From assembly GCA_020845975.1 (NCBI GenBank), contig JADLET010000144.1, positions 1-45,873 of the forward strand: a stretch of 45,873 bases of DNA, written 5' to 3'. Made by a program: the position numbers and the translations under genes. The DNA comes from Gammaproteobacteria bacterium. Lineage in GTDB: Bacteria > Pseudomonadota > Gammaproteobacteria > SZUA-140. The notes below the pieces were generated by a model. That model was given only the letters and a program-made list of their open reading frames with translations, did no database searches and had not been told where the DNA came from. Of the stretch, positions 29,380 through 38,382 are shown piece by piece (position 1 is the first letter of the stretch; every line of letters starts with the position of its first letter).

Positions 29380-31023
29380 CTATGGATAAGGCATATTGTT
29401 ATATGTCCGGGCGCCCGGGCGGAACTCCGGCGAGAACAGATCGCTGCTCGCCTCGTAGTAATCGCCCCGGACTGCCAGGAGACCCAGCAGGGTATTGTCC
29501 AGGACATCAAGCTGGTAAGGCCGCGCGCGCACGGCTTCACGATCGAATGTCCCGTCGCTGAACCCCGGGGAAGACCAGAAGATCAGGGGGATCTCGTACA
29601 TGGACCGCACGCGGGAATTGTGGCCGGAGAAATTGGTGTAGTGGGCCACATCTTCACCGTGATCAGGCGCAAACAGCCAGGCCGTAGGAGTGCGCGCGGC
29701 GTGTGAACGCGCCATATCGATCATCTTGCTCAACAGATAATCCATATACACCATGGCGTTGTCGTCTTGATTTCGCAACATGACAGCCCAGGGCGCCCGC
29801 CCCTGCTCGAGCAACTGCCGGGTAATGTCATCTTCCGCATCGTCGAAAATCGCGAATGGCTCCGGATAGCGGAAATGATACGCAGGATGGGCCCCCAGCA
29901 TGTGCAGAATGATGAATTTGCGCGGCGCGGGATCGTCGAGCGCCCGCTGAAATTCCGGCAGCAGAACCTCATCATAGGACCCCTCGCCGCGCGACCCGCC
30001 CTTGTTGGTAAGCGTGGTCACATCGGCGTGAGAAGAGATGATGGACACGGCGCCCTGCCGGTCCGTACTGTGGTTCGATAACCAGAAGGTCTTGTAGCCG
30101 GCACGGCTGGCCATCGTCAGGATGTCCGGCTGCTTCGCCCAGAGATTCGGTTTCTGCAGTGTGGCCGGCGTGAAAATCTGCTTGATCGAACCGTCGGTGC
30201 CGGGAAATCCGGTGAGGACATCCTGGAAAACGAGAAGATCGTCCGCCATACCCTGCAGCCGCGGAGTCGTTTCGCGTGGATAACCGTATAACGACCAGTT
30301 CAGGCGCGTGGTGCTCTCGCCCAGCATGAAGACCACCGTCCGCGCGCCCTCGCCGGCATATTGCATCGACTGGAGATGCGGGTCACTCAGCGTCGAGCGC
30401 AACTGTTCCTGCAATTGGCGGGTCTTCTCGATTTCGTATTCCCATTTGGCATAGCGGATCGGGAAATACAGAAACGGATCCGCCTTGCGCATCGTCGGAT
30501 TCAGATGCACCAACAGAAACAGGCCGCCGAAGGTCAGCAACGGCCAATTACGCCGCTTTGACCTGCCACCCGCGCCCAGACTCCGGCCGCTCGTGAGCGG
30601 GTGATAGCGGCCGCTCGCCCAGGCCGCAGATGCGAACAGCAACAGCGCCAGGGCAAAAAACGCGGAATGCTTCATCATGCCGCGGCTGTTGGCGATCACG
30701 AACTCCGCCGCCTCGCCGCCGTTGCTGTTGAAGAGCGCCTCGATGACAATGCCATCGTCATGTGAAACACCGAAGAAGTCACGCAGAAAGGCCTCCACGG
30801 CGAGGATGAACACGAACGGCGTCACCACGCCGATTGCCCACCCGCTGCCGACGCCGCCCCGGGTGGTTGCACGGGAGGCGGACCAGGAGGAAACGGCAAG
30901 TACCGCCAGCCCTCCGAGCAGCGCCGATTTTCCGGCCTGACTGTAATTGAGCAGATCCATCGACCAGTAGGCACAGGGAATGAGCAGAAATGCCCCCAGA
31001 CGGATCAACAGAAAAATACCCAT
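29380..31023 (-). CDS. phosphoethanolamine transferase (EptA/CptA-like)
   Basis: An inner-membrane enzyme of 547 residues that would transfer phosphoethanolamine from phosphatidylethanolamine to lipid A or LPS-core sugars. Helices are seen at about 2-20, 33-48, 60-80, 118-136 and 160-174. A periplasmic sulfatase-like domain starts near 225. Catalytic marks are GESTTR (235-240), aligning with GET/GES of relatives, so Ser237 or Thr238 would be the nucleophile, then SNHSTD, HMLGAHPAYHFRYP and DHGED for zinc. The motif GESTTR-NWSLYGYPRETTP is closer to core-modifying CptA than to EptA. It lies convergent with the GT4 gene and divergent from asnB. Confidence 0.85.
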   Translation of the reverse strand: MGIFLLIRLGAFLLIPCAYWSMDLLNYSQAGKSALLGGLAVLAVSSWSASRATTRGGVGSGWAIGVVTPFVFILAVEAFLRDFFGVSHDDGIVIEALFNSNGGEAAEFVIANSRGMMKHSAFFALALLLFASAAWASGRYHPLTSGRSLGAGGRSKRRNWPLLTFGGLFLLVHLNPTMRKADPFLYFPIRYAKWEYEIEKTRQLQEQLRSTLSDPHLQSMQYAGEGARTVVFMLGESTTRLNWSLYGYPRETTPRLQGMADDLLVFQDVLTGFPGTDGSIKQIFTPATLQKPNLWAKQPDILTMASRAGYKTFWLSNHSTDRQGAVSIISSHADVTTLTNKGGSRGEGSYDEVLLPEFQRALDDPAPRKFIILHMLGAHPAYHFRYPEPFAIFDDAEDDITRQLLEQGRAPWAVMLRNQDDNAMVYMDYLLSKMIDMARSHAARTPTAWLFAPDHGEDVAHYTNFSGHNSRVRSMYEIPLIFWSSPGFSDGTFDREAVRARPYQLDVLDNTLLGLLAVRGDYYEASSDLFSPEFRPGARTYNNMPYP

Positions 31024-31488
31024 ACACCCTCTGATCGAAATTGCCGGCGAATAATCGAATCGGACAATTATACCGCCTGCACATCACCCCCGATGCCAGA
31101 ATCCACGTCCGGCCGGGACTGCGCGGGTGCATCGTGGCGTGCTTAGGCAATGAAAAACGTCTGTGTTACTATCCTGTCGGATATCGCCCGGAGGTCAATG
31201 CGCGGAAGAAGGAACTGAACCGCCCGAAAAACCGCAAACCAGGCGGAGACGGCCGGTCAGTATCCGCGGGCTCTCTGCTCGAAGGATGCAACTGTCACTC
31301 GCAGCCATAAAGTCTCCGCTCATCTCTCCGATATCCCTGCGCACCCGGCGTACCGCATCCATTCGGATGACGCTCGATACGTGCGCGCCATCCGGGCAAC
31401 CCAGGAGTATTAGCTTTGCCGCTCTCACGGAGACAGACCACAGTGCCGACGCATAATCGCGGACGTCCCGGACAGCCGGCCTGACGCC
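31024..31488. other. 465-nt intergenic stretch, no convincing gene
   Basis: Divergent region between the PEtN transferase and the AsnB-like gene. An open frame 31041-31310 (plus) has no Shine-Dalgarno or recognisable motif, and a minus-strand frame is a shadow of asnB. I see no tRNA or complete repeat. It may hold remnants of a lost gene. Confidence 0.5.
31067..31072 (-). promoter_or_regulatory. TATAAT -10 box for the PEtN transferase gene
   Basis: A perfect TATAAT on the minus strand, 44 nt upstream of the ATG. No good -35 is seen at 16-18 nt, so an activator may be needed if it is used. Confidence 0.35.
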
Positions 31489-33294
31489 ATGTGCGGTATT
31501 GCCGGCATTTTTGGAACCCGACTGACGGACCCGAATCTCCTGTCGGCCATGGCAAGCCGCCTCGCGCACCGTGGACCGGATCATCAGGGAGTCGAGATCA
31601 ATGACGGCGCGGGGCTGGCCCACACACGCCTGTCCATCATCGACCTCGGAGGCGGCAACCAGCCCCTGCACGCTGATGACGGTCAGTTGTGCCTGATCGC
31701 GAATGGCGAGATATACAACTATGTGGAACTGCGCGCCGAACTTGAGCGACGCGGACGCCGCTTCGCGACCGGCTCGGATTGTGAAACCATCCTGCACGCC
31801 TACGCGGAATACGGTGACACCTTTCTCGACCAGCTGCATGGTATGTTCGCCTTCGCCCTGCACGATCGCACGCGCCGCCGACTGATCCTCGCGCGCGACC
31901 GTCTCGGCATCAAGCCGCTGTTTCTCGCCCGCACCCCGGACGGCTGGGCCTTCGCCTCGGAGCTGAAGGCCCTGCTGCCGGTCATTGGAAAACCGGGCAT
32001 CGACCCGCGCGCACTCGCCCAGTATCTGCAATGCCAGTTCAGCACCGGCCGCCGGACACTCTGGGCCGGAGTCGAGCGCGTGCTGCCCGGCGAAGTCGTT
32101 ACGCTCGAGGCCAGCGGCGCGCCGTCACGCCGGCGCTACTGGTCGCCACAGGACATCGCGCCCGTCGCAACCCGCTTCGAGGACGCGGCGATGCAGTTCG
32201 ACGAACTGATGCACACCGTCATGATCGAGCATATGCGATCCGACGTCCCCTTCGGTCTGTTCCTCTCGGGCGGACTCGATTCCTCGCTGCTGCTCGCGCT
32301 GCTGAGCCGGCTCAAGGGAGAGCCGATCCGCACCTTTTCGGTCGGATTCACCGACTCGCGGCGCGGTACCGAACTCGAACTGGCGGAACAGCTCGCAGCG
32401 CATTACGGCAGCCGGCATACCGTACTGCAACCGACCGGCCGGGACATGCTCGACCGGCTCGCGCTCAGTGTCTGGGCCGCGGACGACCTGATGCGCGACT
32501 TCGCCAACCTGCCCACCCTGATGCTGGCGGAGACGGCAGGCGCCGAACTCAAGGTGGTGTTCAGCGGAGAGGGCGGTGACGAGGTGTTCGGCGGTTATCA
32601 CCGCTACCGCAGCGCACGACTCGAGCGCTGGATCAAGAATCTGCTCCATCCGGGCAGCGGCGGCTTCCGCACCACTGGCAACTTCCGCGGACTCGAACAC
32701 GCCGTATTCGGCGAGACCCTGCGGGTCGCCGCCCGCGGCTGGCGCGAGGACTTCATCGCCGCCTGGCGGTCGGCGCCGCGCACATGGAGCGATCTGCAGC
32801 GCATGCAACTGGTGGATATCACAACGGCGCTGCCCGACAATCTGCTGGTCAAGGCCGACCGCCTGCTGATGGCCTTCGGGGTCGAGGGCCGCGTGCCCCT
32901 GCTCGATCACCGCGTGGTCGAATTCGGCCTCGCCCTCCCTGATACGCTCAAGATCGCACCGGGACACGGAAAGGAATTCCTGCGCCGCTGGGCGCAGCGC
33001 TATCTCCCGCCGGAGCATCTGCGCGCACCCAAGCGCGGCTTCAACGTGCCGATGGATGCCTGGTTGCAGGGGCCGACCCTGGACCGGCTGGAAAAGATCC
33101 TGTCCGGCTCGCCAGCCATTCGGGAATGGTTCCAGCCCCAGGCGGTAAGTCTCCTGGTGGAAAAACAGCGGCGCGGTCGCAACGCCACCCGCAACCTCGG
33201 CGCCTTGCTACAATTCGCCCTCTGGCACCGCATCTTCATCGAAGGAGATGGCGCGCGCCCCCCGTTACAGGACCCGCTGACCTGTCTCGCATGA
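31489..33294 (+). CDS. asnB: glutamine-hydrolysing asparagine synthetase-like amidotransferase
   Basis: Class II amidotransferase of 601 residues. The start is fixed by the catalytic Cys2 (MCGIAGIFG). The glutaminase domain covers about 1-200. The synthetase domain has the ATP PP-loop SGGLDSS near 258 and FSGEGGDEVFGGYHRYR near 354. Relatives in surface-polysaccharide loci amidate sugars rather than make asparagine. Its ATGA overlap with the GT9 gene supports a role in the glycan. It could still be a true AsnB. Confidence 0.85.
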   Translation: MCGIAGIFGTRLTDPNLLSAMASRLAHRGPDHQGVEINDGAGLAHTRLSIIDLGGGNQPLHADDGQLCLIANGEIYNYVELRAELERRGRRFATGSDCETILHAYAEYGDTFLDQLHGMFAFALHDRTRRRLILARDRLGIKPLFLARTPDGWAFASELKALLPVIGKPGIDPRALAQYLQCQFSTGRRTLWAGVERVLPGEVVTLEASGAPSRRRYWSPQDIAPVATRFEDAAMQFDELMHTVMIEHMRSDVPFGLFLSGGLDSSLLLALLSRLKGEPIRTFSVGFTDSRRGTELELAEQLAAHYGSRHTVLQPTGRDMLDRLALSVWAADDLMRDFANLPTLMLAETAGAELKVVFSGEGGDEVFGGYHRYRSARLERWIKNLLHPGSGGFRTTGNFRGLEHAVFGETLRVAARGWREDFIAAWRSAPRTWSDLQRMQLVDITTALPDNLLVKADRLLMAFGVEGRVPLLDHRVVEFGLALPDTLKIAPGHGKEFLRRWAQRYLPPEHLRAPKRGFNVPMDAWLQGPTLDRLEKILSGSPAIREWFQPQAVSLLVEKQRRGRNATRNLGALLQFALWHRIFIEGDGARPPLQDPLTCLA

Positions 33295-34343
33295 CATCGC
33301 CCCAGTCGCCGAGCCGCATTCTGATCATCCGCCTGAGCGCCATCGGCGACATCGTCATGGCCTCGCCGCTGATCAAGACACTGCGTCGCAGCTATCCGAA
33401 CGCCCGGCTCAGCTGGCTGGCCGAACCCGCCGCCGCCGGACTGCTGCGCGACAATCCGGACCTGGACGAGGTCATCGTCTGGCCGCGCGCGGAATGGCGC
33501 GCCTTGTGGAACGCGCGGCGCTATCACGCCTGGTGGAGCGCCGTGCGCGATTTCGTCCGGGTGCTGCGGCGCCGGCGCTTCGACCTCGTGCTCGACGTGC
33601 AGGGCCTGCTGAAAAGCGCCGCATGGGCGCGCCTGAGCGGAGCGCCCGTGCGCATCGGACTGGGGTCGCGCGAGGGCGGCGCCCTGCTGATGACGCAGGT
33701 CATCGCGCGTCCCCGATCCGACGCGCGCATCGGATCGGAATATCTCCACCTCGCCCGGGAGCTCGGCCTCGACAGCGGTGACTTCGCGATGGACATCGCG
33801 CTCGGCGCGGATGATGAGGCATTCGCGCGCGCCCGCGCCGCCGAGACCGGACCCTACGCCGTACTCTGCCCGTTCACGACACGACCGCAAAAACACTGGT
33901 TCGAGGAACGCTGGCCAGAACTGGCGGAACAGCTCCGCGCGCGCTTTGGACTGACGCCGGTGCTGCTCGGCGGGCCGGATGCCCGGGAAGCGGCGGCGCG
34001 CATGCAGCAGGCCTGTCCGGCCCTGCGCAGTCAGGTCGGCGGCACGACCCTGACGCAGAGCGCGGCATTGATCAAACACGCCCGTTGCCTGATCGGGGTG
34101 GATACCGGCCTTACCCACATGGGCATCGCATTCAATGTGCCGACGGTTGCCCTGTTCGGTTCGACCCGCCCCTATCTTGATACCACGCGCGCGAATGCGC
34201 GGGTGCTGTATCACCGGCTCGAGTGCTCGCCGTGCCGGCGCCATCCCACCTGTGGCGGCGCCTATACCTGCATGCGCCTGATCGAAGTGAACGAAGTAGC
34301 GGATACACTGGCCGTCCTGATGCACGGGGAGACGCGCGCATGA
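33291..34343 (+). CDS. GT9 heptosyltransferase, WaaC-like
   Basis: A 350-residue GT-B enzyme expected to add heptose from ADP-heptose to the LPS inner core in the cytoplasm. The start overlaps the asnB stop (ATGA at 33291-33294). Marks are ILIIRLSAIGDIVMASPLIKTL (about 10-31), FDLVLDVQGLLKSA, as in WaaC, and the donor region LIGVDTGLTHMGIAFNVPTVALFGSTRP (about 264-291). It is the only family 9 enzyme in the window. HldE, encoded 6 kb on, makes its donor. WaaC, WaaF or a third heptosyltransferase cannot be distinguished with certainty. Confidence 0.87.
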   Translation: MTSPQSPSRILIIRLSAIGDIVMASPLIKTLRRSYPNARLSWLAEPAAAGLLRDNPDLDEVIVWPRAEWRALWNARRYHAWWSAVRDFVRVLRRRRFDLVLDVQGLLKSAAWARLSGAPVRIGLGSREGGALLMTQVIARPRSDARIGSEYLHLARELGLDSGDFAMDIALGADDEAFARARAAETGPYAVLCPFTTRPQKHWFEERWPELAEQLRARFGLTPVLLGGPDAREAAARMQQACPALRSQVGGTTLTQSAALIKHARCLIGVDTGLTHMGIAFNVPTVALFGSTRPYLDTTRANARVLYHRLECSPCRRHPTCGGAYTCMRLIEVNEVADTLAVLMHGETRA

Positions 34344-35434
34344 AGATCGTGCACGTCGAGGCCGGCATGCATCTCTACGGCGGCGCGCAGCAGGTGCTGT
34401 ATCTGCTCGAGGGATTGCGCGACCGTGACTGCGACAATCTGCTGGTCTGTCCGCCCGGCAGCGCAATCGCGCAAGCCGCGCGCACGCGCGGGCTGGCCGT
34501 CACGGAGCTGCCGCTGCGCGGCGACACCGACCTCGGTTTCGTGCCGCGGCTGCGCCGGCTCCTGCGCCGGGAACACCCCGACCTGATCCATCTGCACAGC
34601 CGGCGCGGCGCCGACCTGCTGGGCGGTATCGCCGCGCGCCTTGCGGGAATTCCCTGTGTGTTGTCGCGCCGCGTTGACAACCCCGAACCGGCCGCGTGGG
34701 TGCGCATCAAATACCGTCTTTACGATCGCGTCATCACGATCTCGGATGGCATCCGCCGCGTCCTGCTTGCCGAGGGCGTGGCGCCACAGCGGGTGGTGTG
34801 CGTTCCCAGCGCGGTCGATGCCGCGCCCTATGCGCACGCCTGCGAGCGTGACTGGTTCCTGGCAGAGTTCGATCTTCCACCCCAGGCGCGCGTGCTTGGC
34901 GTGATCGCACAACTGATCCCTCGCAAGGGTCATCGCCACCTGTTCGCCACGCTGCCAGAATTGTTGAGACGTCACCCCGATGTGCACGTGATCTGCTTCG
35001 GCAAGGGACCTCTGCACGCCGAGCTGGACGCCGCCATCGCGGCGGCGTCCTGGCGCGGGCGCGTGCGTCTGGCGGGATTTCGCAACGATCTCGCGCGCCT
35101 GCTTCCCTGCCTGTACGGCGTCGCGCATCCGGCCGAGATGGAGGGACTGGGCGTATCACTGCTGCAGGCCGCCGCCGCCGGCGTACCCATCGTGGCGAGC
35201 CGCGCCGGCGGCATCCCCGAGGTAGTGCGCGACGGCATCAACGGTATTCTTGTCCCGCCGGGTGACAGGGATGCGCTCGCCCGCGCGCTGGAAGACCTGC
35301 TGGCAGACCCGGGACGGGCGGCCGGGTTCGGACGGCGCGGCCGTGATCTGGTGAGGGAGGAGTTTTCCATCGACCGGATGGTGGATGGCAATCTGGGCGT
35401 CTATACGACGATCCTGGGCAACGGGCGGGGCTGA
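34340..35434 (+). CDS. glycosyltransferase family 4 (LPS core)
   Basis: A 364-residue GT-B enzyme. The start ATG overlaps the heptosyltransferase stop (ATGA at 34340-34343). The acceptor loop is MHLYGGAQQVLYLLEGL (10-26), and the donor domain has AQLIPRKGHRHL and the EMEGLGVSLLQAAAAGVPIVASRAGG region with the E-x7-type motif. It probably adds a hexose or heptose to the core after the GT9 step. Donor unknown. Confidence 0.9.
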   Translation: MKIVHVEAGMHLYGGAQQVLYLLEGLRDRDCDNLLVCPPGSAIAQAARTRGLAVTELPLRGDTDLGFVPRLRRLLRREHPDLIHLHSRRGADLLGGIAARLAGIPCVLSRRVDNPEPAAWVRIKYRLYDRVITISDGIRRVLLAEGVAPQRVVCVPSAVDAAPYAHACERDWFLAEFDLPPQARVLGVIAQLIPRKGHRHLFATLPELLRRHPDVHVICFGKGPLHAELDAAIAAASWRGRVRLAGFRNDLARLLPCLYGVAHPAEMEGLGVSLLQAAAAGVPIVASRAGGIPEVVRDGINGILVPPGDRDALARALEDLLADPGRAAGFGRRGRDLVREEFSIDRMVDGNLGVYTTILGNGRG

Positions 35435-35449
35435 GGAGGAAACCGGTTC

Positions 35450-36514
35450 ATGCGTTCCATGCACGTCATCGGCAGCCGTGAACTGGGGGGCGCGGAGAGT
35501 TTTTTCATGCGCCTGGTGCTCGGCCTCAGCGCGGCGGGCGAGGATGTCATCGCCGTCAGCCGGCCCGGCAGCCGTGTCAGTGGCGAACTCGAGGGGCGGC
35601 TCGCACAGGCCAGCACGCCGATGTTCAATCAGCGCGACCCCGTCTCCCGCTGGCTGCTGGGACGGACGATCCGACGCCGGCAACCGGATATCGTGCAAAC
35701 CTATATGACGCGCGCGACACTGCTGACGCGACTGCCTGCCGGCCAGAGGCCGGTCCATATTGCGCGCCTGGGCGGTTACTACAAGATTGATCATTTCCGC
35801 CATGCCCACGCCTGGATCGGCAACACCAAAGGGGTGTGCGACTATCTGGTCCGGGGCGGCCTGCCGGCGGATAGGGTGTACCACATCGGCAACTTTGTCG
35901 GCACACCGGCCCCGCTGCAGGAAGGCGCGCGCGCGGAATTGCGCCGACAGCTCGCGCTTCCCGATGACGCCTGGGTGGTGCTTGCCGTCGGGCGTCACAA
36001 GGCCAAGAAAGGATTCGATCTGCTGCTCGCGGCGCTGGCGCAACTGCCGGAGCAGATCGCCGACCGACCGGTGTTCACCGTACTGGTCGGCGACGGGCCG
36101 CAACGCCCCGAACTGCAACGACAGGCCGCGCAACTGGGACTGGAACGTAGGCTGCGCTGGGCCGGATGGCAGACGGAGCCGGGGCCGTATTACGCGCTGG
36201 CTGACCTGTTCGTCTGCCCCTCGCGGCATGAACCGCTCGGCAACGTGATCCTGGAGAGCTGGTCACACGCGAGGCCCGTGCTGTCGAGCGCGAACGAGGG
36301 CGCGCTCGAACTCATCGACGATGGCGTCGACGGGATGCTCGTGCGCTGCGGCGAGGCGCCGCCGCTGGCGCGCGCCATCAAGTCCCTGCTGGAGGACGAC
36401 GCGCTGCGTGCCGGGCTCGCGCGGGCGGGACTCGCCAAGGTCAACATGCAGTTCAGCCAGACCGCGGTCATCACGGCCTACCTGGACCTCTACCGGATGC
36501 TGGCACCCGCCTGA
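35450..36514 (+). CDS. glycosyltransferase family 4 (LPS core)
   Basis: A 354-residue GT-B enzyme that follows the previous gene by 15 nt. The ATG at 35450 has AGGAGG about 10 nt upstream; the ATG at 35459 is too far from it. Marks are SRELGGAESFFMRLVLGL (9-26), VGRHKAKKGFDLLL and HEPLGNVILESWSHARPVLSS with the E-x7-E pattern. It is the last gene of the asnB-GT9-GT4-GT4 unit and converges on msbA. Specificity is unknown. Confidence 0.9.
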   Translation: MRSMHVIGSRELGGAESFFMRLVLGLSAAGEDVIAVSRPGSRVSGELEGRLAQASTPMFNQRDPVSRWLLGRTIRRRQPDIVQTYMTRATLLTRLPAGQRPVHIARLGGYYKIDHFRHAHAWIGNTKGVCDYLVRGGLPADRVYHIGNFVGTPAPLQEGARAELRRQLALPDDAWVVLAVGRHKAKKGFDLLLAALAQLPEQIADRPVFTVLVGDGPQRPELQRQAAQLGLERRLRWAGWQTEPGPYYALADLFVCPSRHEPLGNVILESWSHARPVLSSANEGALELIDDGVDGMLVRCGEAPPLARAIKSLLEDDALRAGLARAGLAKVNMQFSQTAVITAYLDLYRMLAPA

Positions 36515-36536
36515 GCGGCGGCACTACGGCCTGTGC

Positions 36537-38303
36537 TCAGGCTTCCGCGGCGGGCGACGCGCCCGATGGCGTGCCCGCGCCTTCCCCGGTGAACTGCGCC
36601 CGATAGAGACGGGCATACGCCCCGCCCGCCGCCAGCAACTGCCGGTGCGTGCCTGTCTCGATAATGCATCCGTGCTCCAGCACCACGATACGGTCGGCGT
36701 TCTCCACCGTGGAGAGGCGATGCGCGATGATGATGGTGGTGCGCCCGCGGCGCAGGTTGTCGAGCGCCGCCTGCACCTGGCGTTCGGTCCGCGAGTCCAG
36801 CGCCGAGGTCGCTTCATCCATGATCAGGATCGGCGCGTTCTTCAGCAGCGCGCGCGCGATCGCCAGGCGCTGGCGCTGGCCGCCCGAAAGACGCTGGCCA
36901 TTCTCGCCGATCGACGTATCGAGCCCATCCGGCAAACCGGCCATGAACTCCATCACGTTGGCGGCCTCGGCCGCCGCGACGATTGCCTCACGCGACGATT
37001 CGCGGGCAGCCCCGTAGGCGATGTTGGCGGCGACAGAATCATTGAACAGCACCACGTCCTGGGTCACGAGCGAGATGTTCGCGCGCAGGTCGGCGAGCCG
37101 GATCTCCTGGATGTCGATCCCGTCGATCAGGATGCGGCCCGCCGAGGGCGTGTAGAAACGTGGCACCAGATTGACGAGCGAGGATTTGCCTGCGCCGGAG
37201 GAACCGACCAGTGCGACCGTTTCGCCGGGCTCAATGGTCAGGGTGATATCCTGCAGGGCCTCGCCGGACGCGGATTCGTAGGCCAGGCCAACGCCCTCGA
37301 ATTCGATGCGGCCGGCGACGCGGCCGAGGCTGCGTGTTCCGTTATCCGTCTCCGGAGGCTCGTCGAACAGCTGGAACACACTCTCCGCGGCGGCGAGACC
37401 GCGCTGCAGCTGTTCGTTGACTCCGGTCAGGCGCTTGATCGGTGGCAGCAGCATCGCCGCGGCGCCGAAAAACGAGACAAAACCGCCCACCGTCATCGCG
37501 GGATTCTGCGCGGTGATATAAATCACCATGGCGAGCGCGCCGACGGTGATCAGCTGCACCAGGGGCACACTGGCCGAGGCCGCGGTGGTGATCTTCATGC
37601 TGTAACGGCGCACCCAGTTGGCCACGTCGTGGAGACGTCCCGCCTCATGCCGCTGGCCACCGTAGATCTTGATCACACGACTGCCCTTGACGGCCTCTTC
37701 CAGTACCTGCGTCATCCCGCCCATGGTCTGTTGCTGCGCCCGGCTCAGGCGGCGCAGACGGAAGCTGATGGTCTTCACCACCAGCGCGATGGCCGGGGCC
37801 GCCAGCAGGAACATCAGCGCAAGCTTCCAGTCCAGGTAGACCATCCAGCCGAACAGCCCGAGCACAGAGAGGGTGTCGCGCACCAGTACCACCAGCACGT
37901 TGGTGGCCGCGCTAGAGACCTGGTTTACGTTGTAGGTCACCTTCGAGATCATCTCGCCGGTGGAATGTCCGGCATGGTAGCTCTCGGGCAGTTCGATCAG
38001 GCGGGCAAACATCAGCTCGCGCAGATCAAGGATCACCTTGTTGGACACCCAGGCCAGGGCCACCGTGCTGACATAGGAGGCCACACCGCGCGCGATGAAC
38101 AGGATGACGAGGAGCAGCGGCATGAGGCGGATCGCCTCCGGGTCACGATTGACAAAGGTCTCGTCGAGCAGCGGCTTCATCAGGGCCGGCATCATCGGCT
38201 CGGTGAGCGCCGCGACCACCATTGCCAGCAGGGCAAAGGCGAACAACCGGCGATACGGCCGCACATAGCCCAACACTCGGAAATAAAGCGCTCGGCTGTT
38301 CAT
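36537..38303 (-). CDS. msbA: lipid A export ABC transporter, ATP-binding/permease
   Basis: Half-size ABC exporter of 588 residues that flips lipid A-core across the inner membrane as a homodimer. Six helices span about 20-300. The nucleotide-binding domain has Walker A GSSGAGKS (about 366), signature LSGGQRQR and Walker B ILIMDEATSALD. N-terminal motif EPMMPALMKPLLDETF is MsbA-like. It lies 79 nt downstream of the lpxL-like gene on the same strand, so acylation and export may be co-expressed. Confidence 0.95.
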   Translation of the reverse strand: MNSRALYFRVLGYVRPYRRLFAFALLAMVVAALTEPMMPALMKPLLDETFVNRDPEAIRLMPLLLVILFIARGVASYVSTVALAWVSNKVILDLRELMFARLIELPESYHAGHSTGEMISKVTYNVNQVSSAATNVLVVLVRDTLSVLGLFGWMVYLDWKLALMFLLAAPAIALVVKTISFRLRRLSRAQQQTMGGMTQVLEEAVKGSRVIKIYGGQRHEAGRLHDVANWVRRYSMKITTAASASVPLVQLITVGALAMVIYITAQNPAMTVGGFVSFFGAAAMLLPPIKRLTGVNEQLQRGLAAAESVFQLFDEPPETDNGTRSLGRVAGRIEFEGVGLAYESASGEALQDITLTIEPGETVALVGSSGAGKSSLVNLVPRFYTPSAGRILIDGIDIQEIRLADLRANISLVTQDVVLFNDSVAANIAYGAARESSREAIVAAAEAANVMEFMAGLPDGLDTSIGENGQRLSGGQRQRLAIARALLKNAPILIMDEATSALDSRTERQVQAALDNLRRGRTTIIIAHRLSTVENADRIVVLEHGCIIETGTHRQLLAAGGAYARLYRAQFTGEGAGTPSGASPAAEA

Positions 38304-38382
38304 GCTGCGACCGGTGACGGGAAATGGCCTACGATATTACCGCATTTGCTCCCGCGGAATCGAACCGTTGCGGACCCACCCG

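Noticed and set aside
31041..31310. 89-codon plus-strand frame in the gap upstream of asnB.
   Set aside because: No Shine-Dalgarno, no domain or membrane pattern, low-complexity basic tail; probably non-coding.
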